IMG/VR virus record: IMGVR_UViG_3300037502_000842
Span: 1-24,510 of that record
Direction: 5' to 3' (one strand)
DNA from: a virus
Length of the DNA: 24,510 nt
The notes under the pieces were generated by a model. The model was given only the letters and a program-made list of their open reading frames with translations, ran no database searches and was not told where the DNA came from. The translations under genes were made by a program, and so were the position numbers. Below, one piece after another: positions 1-6,692 of the stretch. Every line of letters begins with the position of its first letter. The first letter of the stretch is position 1.

Positions 1-2
1 AT

Positions 3-98
3 TCGCAAATTGCCAAAGCCTGCCGTGGTGTCATTCCAGAAGCCTATGGCTTGAAATGGGAGTATCTCACGCCAACCAAGGAAGTTTTGGTTGAATGA
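3..98 (+). CDS. C-terminal end of a probable HNH/intron-type homing endonuclease (partial)
   Basis: An open frame enters from the left edge and stops with TGA at 96-98, giving 31 residues. The peptide contains IAKACRGVIPEAYGLKWEYL, which has the shape of the intron-encoded-nuclease repeat/NUMOD1 DNA-binding motif (I-x-K-x-C-x-G ... G-x-K-W-x-Y) usually found at the C-terminus of HNH homing endonucleases. The catalytic domain would lie outside the window. The gene is on the strand opposite to the structural genes and its last 32 bases overlap the 3' end of the 105-aa minus-strand gene. The motif match was made by eye on a short fragment, so the family is probable rather than certain. Confidence 0.6.
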   Translation, partial: SQIAKACRGVIPEAYGLKWEYLTPTKEVLVE

Positions 99-384
99 CC
101 GGCGGATTCTTCTGGTTCTCGATCTGCGCGGCGACGGCGGCTTCAGTGGCTTCCTTGGGGACACCAGAGGCCCAGCACCAGCCCAGCACTTGATCCTGCG
201 TCAGGTCGGCGTAGGGCGTGAAGGTGCCGTCAGCCTCAGCGGCTTGGGTGAACGAGCAGGTGCCGTACACCGTGCCGGAGAACCCGTCTTGGGTATCCGA
301 GCAGCGCCAGCCGCATTGAACGACGTACTCGGGAGGAGTCGCCGTGGTGGGGGTGGTTTGCAGCCACTCAATTTGCCAGTTCAT
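67..384 (-). CDS. Small phage protein next to the tail fibre, unknown function
   Basis: This 105-aa protein is the last gene of the minus-strand structural operon, 24 bases after the fibre gene stop. The ATG at 384 follows an AAAGGAC ribosome-binding site. The sequence is rich in Trp, Gly and aromatic residues (for example QCGWRCSDTQDGFSGTVYGT) and ends in PPVIQPKLPWLA. Small proteins of this look sit beside fibre genes in many marine and freshwater phages, where they have no assigned function; a fibre-associated or minor virion role is inferred only from position. There is no signal peptide or membrane segment. Its 3' end overlaps a convergent plus-strand gene by 32 bases. Confidence 0.75.
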   Translation of the reverse strand: MNWQIEWLQTTPTTATPPEYVVQCGWRCSDTQDGFSGTVYGTCSFTQAAEADGTFTPYADLTQDQVLGWCWASGVPKEATEAAVAAQIENQKNPPVIQPKLPWLA

Positions 385-408
385 GGTTGTCCTTTCAGGG
401 TTGGGGGA

Positions 409-2703
409 TCACGGCCCAGCGTCACGCCATTGCCCGCCAGAGTAGAAGTACAGCTTGTTGTTCGTGGTGTCAACGACGATAGGTGCAGTGCCAGTCTGCG
501 TCGTCGGCGTGCCTGTAGGCGTGCCTGCGCAGGTGGGAACGTAGAGGAATCCGTCAGTTGCGCTGGTTGCGAGGGCTGCGGTACCTACTACCATGCCACC
601 GGCTGCGGGGATTCGGGCGCGTTCGGAGTTGCCAGAATAAAAAGCCATTGCACCGGCGGACGGACCAACACGACAAACATTAGCACTAATTGCTGGTACA
701 ACAATAAAATCTGATGTTGCTTCATCAGTTATTTCAAGACCAGTAACTCCAGCCGATACTTTTGATTTTAGTTTTGCATTCCCTACGTTAGTCGTCGTCC
801 CCACCAGCAAATCACCCCCGCTCGTGATGCGGGCGCGTTCGGTGTCGGCGGTATTGAAAACAAGGGCGCTGCTAGTTTGTGTGCCGACAACAAAGGTGTT
901 TACAAAAGCGTTGTTGGCAACAGCAGAGCCGCCTGTTCCAACATATCCTATCGCTGACCCAGCAGCAGCTTGTCCCCAGAGGCTGACGTTGTACTGATTG
1001 GTGCTTGAGTTGCTGTTGTAAAAACGTGTGACGTATGGTCCTGATGACATTTCAACATCAAACCGATACGCAGGATTTGTAATCCCAACACCAAGATTCC
1101 CACTCGCATCCAACGTCATCGCCTGCGTAAATGAAACAGTTCCTGTACCCGATGCAGCTATATGCCAAGCATGCGCTCCCTGGGATTGCTCATACCTAGA
1201 AGCGGGATGAGATGTGCCAAAAATATATTGCCAAGTCGTTCCGTTGTAGTAAGCGTTATATGAAATGCCGTTGGCATTGTTAGCGCCTATAGCGCCTTGA
1301 TATAAAGCCCCTTCAATGTTTGATGCTGCTGTTTTTTTAAGTTGCAAGGCTGTTGTATTTCCCCAAGCACTCGGCGTCACCCCCAGGCCGAGGTTGCCGG
1401 AGGAGTCGAGGGTGGCGGCAAGAACGCCGTTTCCAGAGCCAAAACGAATCGAAGCCCCAGCTAAGGCGGTATAAATGTTCAAATCACCAGCAGATGCCCC
1501 GGTGAGTAGGACGGTCGAACCAGTCACACCGATACCCGCCTCGTATGCGTTGCGCCCAAGGGACATATAAACAGAGTCGGTAGAGCCAGAACGCCATGCC
1601 CCAGCCGCCGCTGTTGCTGCTGGGCTTGTTACCCCTAGCTTTGCACCCGGCGAACTCGTCCCAATCCCCAGCCCGGTGCTGGTGAGGCGCATTTGTTCGG
1701 AAGCATTTGCATAAAATCTAACTGACTTGCCCGTGTCTCCGAATATGGCAAGATCAGTACTGGTGTCTGCCGCTGCATAGCCAGAATTAGACATGCCACC
1801 TATTAAAGAGCCACCAATGTTTATTCCGTAAACAGCGCCTACACCGGCATTCGCGCCGCCATCTAAGGTGACGCTTGCACGCTGCGTTGCCGTTCCAGTT
1901 CCAACCGTCAGTGCTTTCGTCCCATCAAACGTCAGCGCACTCCCGGTAGCCAGCGCCGAAGTCGAGGAGGCGTAGACAACGCCGTTCGCGGTGAACGAAG
2001 TCAGCCCCGTGCCGCCGTTGGTCGTCGCCAACGTGCCCGCAAGCGTTACCGCTCCAGAGGTGGCAGAGTTGGGCGTGAAGCCCGTGGTGCCTGCGCTGAA
2101 CGTGGTGACCGCCACACCAGACAAGGTGCTCCACTGCGGTGCCGTCCCCGTCGAGGTCAGGATCTGGCCGTTGGTGCCAATACCGAGTTTTGACAGCGCC
2201 GTGGCGCCCGTCGCGTACAGCAAATCGCCCGTGGTGTAGGACGCCTGCCCCGTGCCGCCCGAGGCCGCAGCCAAGGCCGCACCCAGCGTCAAGGACGCCA
2301 TGGCGTTGAACGTCTCCACCACGTTCGTGCCATCGCAATACAGGAACCTGTACTGGCCCGCAGGCACTGCAATCCCGGTGCCGCTTAGCGTCTTCAGCGT
2401 CAGCGTTTGGTTCGTGTCGTTGCGGAAAACATAGAACTTGCTTGCAGCAGGGCAGATGACGTTCCTGCTTGCTCCCGGCGTTCCGGTTGCCACAATGAAC
2501 ATCTTGCGGGCCTCATTGGCCGCAGAGCCATCCCCGTTGCTCAGGGTGTAATCACTGCCCCCTACCGTGATGGTCGTGGTCCCGGCAACAGCCTCAGACA
2601 AAGGTGTCGTGATGGCGTTATTGACCGTCGTGCCCCAAGTACCTGAAAGCTCACCAGTGGCCGGGAGTTCCAGTTTCAGAAGAGGGGTAAATGAAGAAGG
2701 CAT
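409..2703 (-). CDS. Long tail fibre / receptor-binding-type virion protein
   Basis: This 764-aa protein begins MPSSFTPLLKLELPATGELSGTWG, the usual N-terminal virion-attachment style of phage fibre proteins, and continues with a segment (about 45-135) rich in beta-strand residues. The remaining shaft is Gly/Ser/Thr/Ala-rich and carries recurring fibre motifs: GGTGQASYTTGDLLYA, LGIGTSSPGAKLGV, LGVGITNPAYRFDV, and ERARITSGGDLLVGTTT repeated in variants. The C-terminus ends NNKLYFYSGGQWRDAGP, with no visible intramolecular chaperone or peptidase S74 domain. It probably forms a trimeric fibre used in adsorption. ATG at 2703 has GAGG upstream. Parts of the shaft (about 650-790 and 1150-1360) look more AT-rich than the rest, as expected for a mosaic host-range gene. 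Confidence 0.88.
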   Translation of the reverse strand: MPSSFTPLLKLELPATGELSGTWGTTVNNAITTPLSEAVAGTTTITVGGSDYTLSNGDGSAANEARKMFIVATGTPGASRNVICPAASKFYVFRNDTNQTLTLKTLSGTGIAVPAGQYRFLYCDGTNVVETFNAMASLTLGAALAAASGGTGQASYTTGDLLYATGATALSKLGIGTNGQILTSTGTAPQWSTLSGVAVTTFSAGTTGFTPNSATSGAVTLAGTLATTNGGTGLTSFTANGVVYASSTSALATGSALTFDGTKALTVGTGTATQRASVTLDGGANAGVGAVYGINIGGSLIGGMSNSGYAAADTSTDLAIFGDTGKSVRFYANASEQMRLTSTGLGIGTSSPGAKLGVTSPAATAAAGAWRSGSTDSVYMSLGRNAYEAGIGVTGSTVLLTGASAGDLNIYTALAGASIRFGSGNGVLAATLDSSGNLGLGVTPSAWGNTTALQLKKTAASNIEGALYQGAIGANNANGISYNAYYNGTTWQYIFGTSHPASRYEQSQGAHAWHIAASGTGTVSFTQAMTLDASGNLGVGITNPAYRFDVEMSSGPYVTRFYNSNSSTNQYNVSLWGQAAAGSAIGYVGTGGSAVANNAFVNTFVVGTQTSSALVFNTADTERARITSGGDLLVGTTTNVGNAKLKSKVSAGVTGLEITDEATSDFIVVPAISANVCRVGPSAGAMAFYSGNSERARIPAAGGMVVGTAALATSATDGFLYVPTCAGTPTGTPTTQTGTAPIVVDTTNNKLYFYSGGQWRDAGP

Positions 2704-2712
2704 TTCAGAACC

Positions 2713-3558
2713 TCACGTTTGTATGTCGTTCCACCCGGGAGTTTGCGGGTTATTCACATCGGTCCAGCCGGGAGTCTGAGGGTTGCTCACCGCGCTCCAC
2801 CCAGGGGTTTGAGCATTGGGCACATTGGTCCAGCCGGGGCTCTGCCCGTTTGAGATATTCTGCCAGTTGGGGCTCTGGCTGTCATCTATTGGATTCCACA
2901 GATACCCGGCGCTGAACAGGTCCGCCCCGGTAGCACCCTCGCTGATCGAAGCCTTGAACGTGACCAGCGCCCCGACCGCATCAGAACCTGCGGCCCCCTC
3001 AGCAACGCTCGCCGCAAAGCGAACCTGCGCCTGGAAGGCGTCTGAGCCCGTGGCCCCGTCACTGACCGCCACCTGGAAGACAACAAGCCCCACCGGGCTG
3101 TCCGAGCCCGTAGCGCCCTCGGAGATGGCAGACTGAAGGGTCGCCTGGGTTGTAGTGCTGTCAGCCCCTGTAGCGAGTTCGCTGACGACGGCTTGGAAGA
3201 TCGCCTGGGTTGAGACTGCGTCTGCGCCCGTGGCCCCCTCAGAGAGCGCGACAGCGAAGCTGGCCTGCGCCTGCAAAGCATCTGCGCCTGTGGTGCTTTC
3301 ACTGACACTTGCGGGAAGCTGAAGGTAGACCGCCAGGGCATCTGCGCCTGTGGCACTCTCAGAGATGGCGGCTTGGAACGTGACGAGGGCAGAAGCCGCA
3401 TCTGCACCCGTGGCAAGCTCGATGACAGCGGCTTGGAAGGTGGCAAGGGCTGAGGGCGCATCAGTCCCTGTAGAGGTCTCAACGACACTCCGGTCATAGA
3501 CCGACATCCCCCAGCCAGCTTGCCCCCAGGTGCCGGAGCCCCAGCCGCCTTCGGACAT
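2713..3558 (-). CDS. Repetitive virion protein with 20-aa and 11-aa tandem repeats
   Basis: The 281-aa product has three parts. Residues 1-24 are Gly/Trp-rich (GGWGSGTWGQAGWG). Residues 25-214 are ten tandem 20-aa units with the core S-E-x-A-T-G-A/S-D-A followed by a variable stretch ending in F-Q-A-A or similar. Residues 222-276 are five 11-aa units ending Q-S/T-P-G-W. It lies between the 172-aa protein (2-base gap) and the fibre gene, so it is probably part of the tail spike or fibre network, possibly an extended beta-rich stalk. Such repeats occur in other phage tail-region proteins, but no biochemical role is known to me. Confidence 0.8.
   Translation of the reverse strand: MSEGGWGSGTWGQAGWGMSVYDRSVVETSTGTDAPSALATFQAAVIELATGADAASALVTFQAAISESATGADALAVYLQLPASVSESTTGADALQAQASFAVALSEGATGADAVSTQAIFQAVVSELATGADSTTTQATLQSAISEGATGSDSPVGLVVFQVAVSDGATGSDAFQAQVRFAASVAEGAAGSDAVGALVTFKASISEGATGADLFSAGYLWNPIDDSQSPNWQNISNGQSPGWTNVPNAQTPGWSAVSNPQTPGWTDVNNPQTPGWNDIQT
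2731..2895 (-). repeat. 33-bp in-frame tandem repeats encoding x-x-x-N-x-Q-T-P-G-W units
   Basis: Five 33-bp units code for residues 222-276 of the same protein. Units read NPIDDSQSPNW, QNISNGQSPGW, TNVPNAQTPGW, SAVSNPQTPGW and TDVNNPQTPGW, with Q, P and W invariant. Confidence 0.85.
2917..3486 (-). repeat. 60-bp in-frame tandem repeats encoding E-x-A-T-G-x-D-A units
   Basis: Nine full and one partial 60-bp units code for residues 25-214 of the repetitive virion protein. The best-kept part is the ATGADA/ATGSDA core and the codons before it; the second half of each unit varies. Nucleotide copies are diverged, so this is an old protein repeat rather than a recent DNA expansion. Confidence 0.85.
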
Positions 3559-3560
3559 GA

Positions 3561-4079
3561 TCAGGCCGCATCGAGGCTGAACGTGTAGGTCAGCACCAGC
3601 ACATCACCAGAGACCACCGAGCGGTCTCCAGGAGCGGCAAAGTCCGCAGCGGAGAACAACGTCCCCGTGCCACCGCCCTTGGTGTTGCTGCTGGTCAGGA
3701 ACGCCCCGCCGATGGTCGCGGTTGCGTTGATGTTGAACTGGGCCGGGGACAGCGTGTTGCTGATGACCGAAGGGTCGGCAGTGGTCGCCGTGCCGAAATT
3801 GCACTGAGGCCGCGTGGCGTTGCTGTAGCCCGTCTCTTCAGTCCACCCCGTATGGAGCGCCATGGTGTCGCCAGCAGCGGGACTGTTGGTCGCGCCAGAC
3901 CCGTACAGCCCGAGATACCACGCAGTGATCTGGGTGCCCCCGGCGAAATACACCGCGTTCATGGTCTGCAGGCCCTGGTTCACCACGAGGTTGCGGGACT
4001 GCGCCTCCCACTTCAGCACACCCTCGGAATCAAAACACTGCAGCTTGAACACGCCGCCAGCCTTGGTCTTTTCGATCAT
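3561..4079 (-). CDS. Virion structural protein of unknown role
   Basis: The 172-aa protein starts at an ATG preceded by AGGAG and contains QGLQTMNAVYFAGGTQITAW and YLGLYGSG near residues 34-62, followed by Gly/Thr/Ser-rich beta-type sequence to LVLTYTFSLDAA at the C-terminus. Proteins with this NAV-FAGGTQ-W-LGL pattern are common next to fibre and connector genes in phage genomes and are generally listed as hypothetical or structural. There is no signal peptide, membrane span or catalytic motif. Gene order between the 138-aa structural protein and the repetitive tail protein supports a tail or fibre-base role, which is inference. Confidence 0.75.
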   Translation of the reverse strand: MIEKTKAGGVFKLQCFDSEGVLKWEAQSRNLVVNQGLQTMNAVYFAGGTQITAWYLGLYGSGATNSPAAGDTMALHTGWTEETGYSNATRPQCNFGTATTADPSVISNTLSPAQFNINATATIGGAFLTSSNTKGGGTGTLFSAADFAAPGDRSVVSGDVLVLTYTFSLDAA

Positions 4080-4088
4080 CTTGGACTC

Positions 4089-4505
4089 CTAAGCAAAGCG
4101 CAGCAGCGCCGTGGTGGCTGTGGGCTGCGGTAGCGTGATGGTGAACGTGCCTGATGCGGTCTTGTCAGCACCGAAGTCAATCACCGCAATGGCCCGGTTG
4201 GCCTTGCTGGTGTTGTAGATCAGCCCGCCCCGGCATGTAAACGATGCACCAGTCCACACCGGGTTGTTGAAGGTGACATATGCAGTGGTGCCAGAAAGCA
4301 GGACTTGGACCCCGGTAAGGATCTCACCGCCTGCGGTGTACCCCGCGCCAACAACCTCCTGGGAAGTTGTGTAAACCGTCGTTGCCTGACTCAAGTCAGC
4401 CTGCCCCGTGTAAAGAGCAAACTTCAAGACATCAGTATCCAGGTCATGGATACCCAGCCAGGATTCCTGCTTGAAGGAGGAGCAAAGCCCTTGGAGGATT
4501 GCCAT
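4089..4505 (-). CDS. Conserved phage structural protein
   Basis: This 138-aa protein starts directly after the stop of the connector-like gene with no intergenic bases. It has the recognisable pattern KFALYTGQADLSQATTVYTT, then EVVGAGYTAGGEILTG, then RGGLIYNTSKANRAIAVIDF ending in a short beta-rich tail. This layout is shared by a common family of small phage virion proteins found close to tail genes; the precise virion location is unknown to me. It is likely translationally coupled to the gene before it (only a weak GTGAAG is upstream of its ATG). Confidence 0.78.
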   Translation of the reverse strand: MAILQGLCSSFKQESWLGIHDLDTDVLKFALYTGQADLSQATTVYTTSQEVVGAGYTAGGEILTGVQVLLSGTTAYVTFNNPVWTGASFTCRGGLIYNTSKANRAIAVIDFGADKTASGTFTITLPQPTATTALLRFA

Positions 4506-5162
4506 TTACTTCACCGGATACCTTACCTGCCCAGACCTGTACGCATCCTGCCGGTTCTTTGCATCGCCAAGCTGCTTGAGCAGAACGAACGATTCATCAA
4601 ACTGTTTGGTGTACAACTGGACAATATCCTGCTCTGCCTTCATAAACCGCGCTGCTTCTACCAAGACAGCGTTCAACAAGACGCTCTCGAAGTTATCGCC
4701 AAGCCAGGACGTACCCGCCGTGACAATGGTCTCCGGGTAGTAGAAGTAGTGCAGTTCTGCCGACAGCCCAGAGGTGGGCGTGGGGCCGAGAATGAAGGTC
4801 AACTCGGTGGGCAGATTGAAGACGGGTCCGAAGATAGCGTAGTACCTTGGCGTGCCCTCAGTGGCGGGGTCGGGGTAGCTCTCCCGAATGAAGTTCACAT
4901 CCTTGTTCAGGAGGTAGCTGTACTTCCCTGTCCCGTCGATGACCGCCAAACTGAAGACCGACAGAAAGTCATTTGGCGTGGTCAGGTACTTGTTTCCCTG
5001 GCTCAGAACACCAGTGACGTTCTTGCGCAGCGCCGGAAGCTGAACCGCGTTATAGATCTTCTGCTCAGCCACCTTCGTCATGGTGGCAAAGTCAGTTGCC
5101 GAGAACGTGTTCTCGGTGTAGTCCTCAACCGCCGTCTGAAGCTGCGAATAGGTCAGAGCCAT
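4506..5162 (-). CDS. Head-tail connector / adaptor-like protein
   Basis: The 218-aa protein begins MALTYSQLQTAVEDYTENTF and continues FATMTKVAEQKIYNAVQLPA, a helical start followed by a beta-rich centre (YLTTPNDFLSVFSLAVIDGT, TPRYYAIFGPVF) and a helical C-terminus rich in Glu, Lys and Gln. This matches the general plan of the phage adaptor/connector family of podoviruses such as SU10, which sits below the portal. It is followed with no gap by a structural protein. The ATG at 5162 has no close Shine-Dalgarno; a hairpin and an imperfect repeat lie just upstream (5158-5226), so start efficiency may depend on RNA structure. Confidence 0.72.
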   Translation of the reverse strand: MALTYSQLQTAVEDYTENTFSATDFATMTKVAEQKIYNAVQLPALRKNVTGVLSQGNKYLTTPNDFLSVFSLAVIDGTGKYSYLLNKDVNFIRESYPDPATEGTPRYYAIFGPVFNLPTELTFILGPTPTSGLSAELHYFYYPETIVTAGTSWLGDNFESVLLNAVLVEAARFMKAEQDIVQLYTKQFDESFVLLKQLGDAKNRQDAYRSGQVRYPVK

Positions 5163-5226
5163 GTTGTAAACCCATCAACCCCAGGTTGTAAACCTACCGG
5201 GGCCATGTTGTTAAGCCATCGGCCCC
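5158..5226. repeat. Imperfect 25-bp direct repeat with a hairpin between copies
   Basis: Copies at 5158-5182 and 5202-5226 match at 21 of 25 positions and each contains CCATGTTGT. Between them, GGTTGTAAACC flanked by CCCC and GGGG can form a hairpin. One copy contains the start codon of the connector-like gene and the other covers the stop codon of the preceding 57-aa gene. Confidence 0.6.
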
Positions 5227-5384
5227 CGGGCCATAAAGCCCTTGGTCTGCGCCTTGCCGCCGCGCACCTTGATGCCGGAGGTCTTCGGCTCAGGGGCAGG
5301 GGCACTGGCGATGTTGCCCACCACCACACGCGGCATGGGCGCGGGAGCGTTCACCACCGGGGTAGGTACGGACTTGGCCTTCAT
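5211..5384 (-). CDS. Small Lys/Gly/Ala-rich phage protein (57 aa), KGG group
   Basis: This gene was found by reading the minus strand by hand. It starts with ATG at 5384 and stops with TAA at 5211-5213, giving MKAKSVPTPVVNAPAPMPRV at the start and KVRGGKAQTKGFMARGPMA at the end. The N-terminal half is Pro/Ala/Val-rich and probably extended; the C-terminal half is basic with Gly-Gly and Lys-Gly motifs like other small proteins in this operon. The start overlaps the stop of the preceding 57-aa gene by four bases (ATGA), a strong sign of translational coupling and of both being real. Function unknown. Confidence 0.75.
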   Translation of the reverse strand: MKAKSVPTPVVNAPAPMPRVVVGNIASAPAPEPKTSGIKVRGGKAQTKGFMARGPMA

Positions 5385-5554
5385 TTCTTCCCCTTGCGCC
5401 CGACCGGGCCTTGGTTGGCGGTGCGAGCCATGCCCGCGCCCATCTTGAGCATCATCTCATTGGTCACGCCGCCCTTGGCGAGCTTGGTCTTGGGTTTGTC
5501 CGGGTGCATCGCCGCCTCATGCTTGTGGACGGCTTGTTTGGGTGTCATCTTCAT
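5381..5554 (-). CDS. Small basic KGG-motif phage protein (57 aa)
   Basis: This gene was also found by hand. ATG at 5554 is preceded by an excellent AAGGAG with a six-base spacer. The product starts MKMTPKQAVHKHEAAMHPDK and continues with TKLAKGGVTNEMMLKMGAGM and ends GRKGKK. It is strongly basic, Met-rich, and carries the AKGG motif that recurs in at least five other small proteins here. It overlaps the next 57-aa gene by four bases. No known catalytic motif is visible; a minor virion or nucleic-acid-binding role would be a guess. Confidence 0.78.
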   Translation of the reverse strand: MKMTPKQAVHKHEAAMHPDKPKTKLAKGGVTNEMMLKMGAGMARTANQGPVGRKGKK

Positions 5555-5589
5555 GGGTTTCTCCTTCGGGCTGCGCCCGGGTGAATCAT

Positions 5590-5605
5590 ACCGCCGACAG
5601 GCGGT
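5590..5605 (-). other. Short stem-loop immediately after the zinc-ribbon gene stop codon
   Basis: ACCGCC and GGCGGT pair around a four-base loop directly behind the stop codon at 5606-5608. There is no T-run after it on the minus strand, so it is more likely an mRNA-stabilising or processing hairpin than a terminator. Confidence 0.4.
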
Positions 5606-6031
5606 TCAGGAAACAGTCACTTGTCCCACCTCGCCCTTACCGACCAAGGTGTTAGGCGTGAGTACTGCGTCAAAATCTCTTGCGCCTCCAATCGGGTTCC
5701 AACCCCACTGGATGACCAGCATGCCCTCGCCCGGGAAGCCCCCCTGATCCAGCCCCGTGCCAGAGGTGGGGGCTGTTTGCAAACCAGTGGTACCTGATTG
5801 ATACCACGTATTGGTGTCAGGACGGGGGTCTCTGATTGCTTGTGGATCTGAGATCGGATACATGCCAAGCTGCAACTGCGGGTGATCGGGCGTCCAACAC
5901 TGCGGACACGCTTTGATCTGCGTTTGCTTTGTCTTGACGACGAGGTTCTTGAGCTTCTTCAGGTCAAAGCGAAACCCACAAACGTCGCAGAAGCCGAACG
6001 CTTTGGCGCCATTAGCAAAGCGGTTTGCCAT
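5606..6031 (-). CDS. Zinc-ribbon-containing phage virion-region protein
   Basis: The 141-aa product has an N-terminal two-knuckle zinc ribbon: Cys15-x2-Cys18 (FCDVCGFRF) and Cys42-x2-Cys45 (ACPQCWTPDHPQ). The rest is Gly/Pro/Thr-rich (TGLDQGGFPGEGMLVIQWGW) and ends TLVGKGEVGQVTVS. Similar small proteins with a CxxCGFR...CPxCW-PDHPQ pattern occur among connector and tail genes in phages, so a virion or assembly role is likely, but the exact function is unknown. Its ATG is preceded by only two bases after the HNH gene stop, in the arrangement TAAACATG, the same junction found upstream of the HNH gene. Confidence 0.78.
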   Translation of the reverse strand: MANRFANGAKAFGFCDVCGFRFDLKKLKNLVVKTKQTQIKACPQCWTPDHPQLQLGMYPISDPQAIRDPRPDTNTWYQSGTTGLQTAPTSGTGLDQGGFPGEGMLVIQWGWNPIGGARDFDAVLTPNTLVGKGEVGQVTVS

Positions 6032-6033
6032 GT

Positions 6034-6690
6034 TTACAGCCTGTTACCTTTCCGGACGTTTTCTACGCCACGCAAAAGCTGCAGATTGTTCGGTACGTGA
6101 AGGCCAGATACAGTTTTGCCGCGAAGCGGAAGCACATGATCAACATGCCATGCTTCTTTGTTAACACGCGTTAGCATCGCAGCAATAGCGTAGTAGGCTT
6201 CAATTTTTAACTTGTCAAATTCTGTGAGCCACTTTGGCGTACGCTGCAATCGGGCAGCTTTGCGTTTACCGGTGTGCGCGTTTACGATGCCCTTGTTCGC
6301 CATCCGCCACTCTTTTTGACGCGCAAGCTCAGTTTCTTTGTGTGCGTAATAGTGCTTACGCGATTTTGCTCTGTCCTTTTCGGGGTTTGCTAGTCTACGT
6401 TCTTTTGCTTGTGATTTAACTTTATCAATGTTTTTTTCGCGCCATGCGTTGTTACGAGCTAAACGTGCGGTTTTATTTTGCTGGCGGTAAATCTTACCTT
6501 GAACTTTCATGTACTCCAAAACAGAATCCCTGTTTTCTTGGTACAGTTCTTTTTTCCTATCGGATACACATTGAACACACGCGCCCGCCACCCACCGTTC
6601 GGCCACATGGCCTTTGCGGCAGGGCTTGCCAGTAAAGTATTTGCCTAGCCCATTAGCTAAAGCGTATTGACGGGTAACTATTTCTTGCAT
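6034..6690 (-). CDS. Free-standing HNH homing endonuclease
   Basis: The 218-aa protein has an N-terminal zinc-finger-like segment (Cys24, His28, Cys38, Cys41), a long basic helical middle (about 45-165) and a C-terminal HNH core: HVDHVLPL at 182-189 and VPNNLQLL at 199-206, ending NVRKGNRL. The double His, Asp and the Asn of the HNH fold are in place, so it should be active, making a site-specific break that spreads its own gene into uninfected alleles. The gene is visibly AT-richer than its neighbours, and an eight-base repeat CATGTTTA sits at both edges (6029-6036 and 6688-6695), consistent with a recent insertion between two virion genes. It is not inside an intron; neighbours are intact. 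Confidence 0.9.
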   Translation of the reverse strand: MQEIVTRQYALANGLGKYFTGKPCRKGHVAERWVAGACVQCVSDRKKELYQENRDSVLEYMKVQGKIYRQQNKTARLARNNAWREKNIDKVKSQAKERRLANPEKDRAKSRKHYYAHKETELARQKEWRMANKGIVNAHTGKRKAARLQRTPKWLTEFDKLKIEAYYAIAAMLTRVNKEAWHVDHVLPLRGKTVSGLHVPNNLQLLRGVENVRKGNRL

Positions 6691-6692
6691 GT

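Noticed and set aside
91-714. Plus-strand open frame of 207 codons at the left end
   Set aside because: Antisense to the 105-aa gene and the fibre C-terminus, Arg/Gly/Cys-rich, no ribosome-binding site; the real plus-strand gene here is the short frame ending at 98.
1925-2338. Second minus-strand frame inside the fibre gene
   Set aside because: His/Gly/Arg-rich product in a different frame of a well-supported fibre gene; no start signal.
2890-3486. Regular 60-bp periodicity resembling a CRISPR array
   Set aside because: The repeats are in frame, diverged and continuous without unique spacers of constant length, and encode a clear amino-acid repeat.
4305-5747. Long plus-strand open frame (480 codons)
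   Set aside because: It runs antisense through three or more genes with strong family signatures and coupled starts on the minus strand; its product is Arg/Leu-rich with no recognisable domain. It is a shadow of GC-rich coding sequence.
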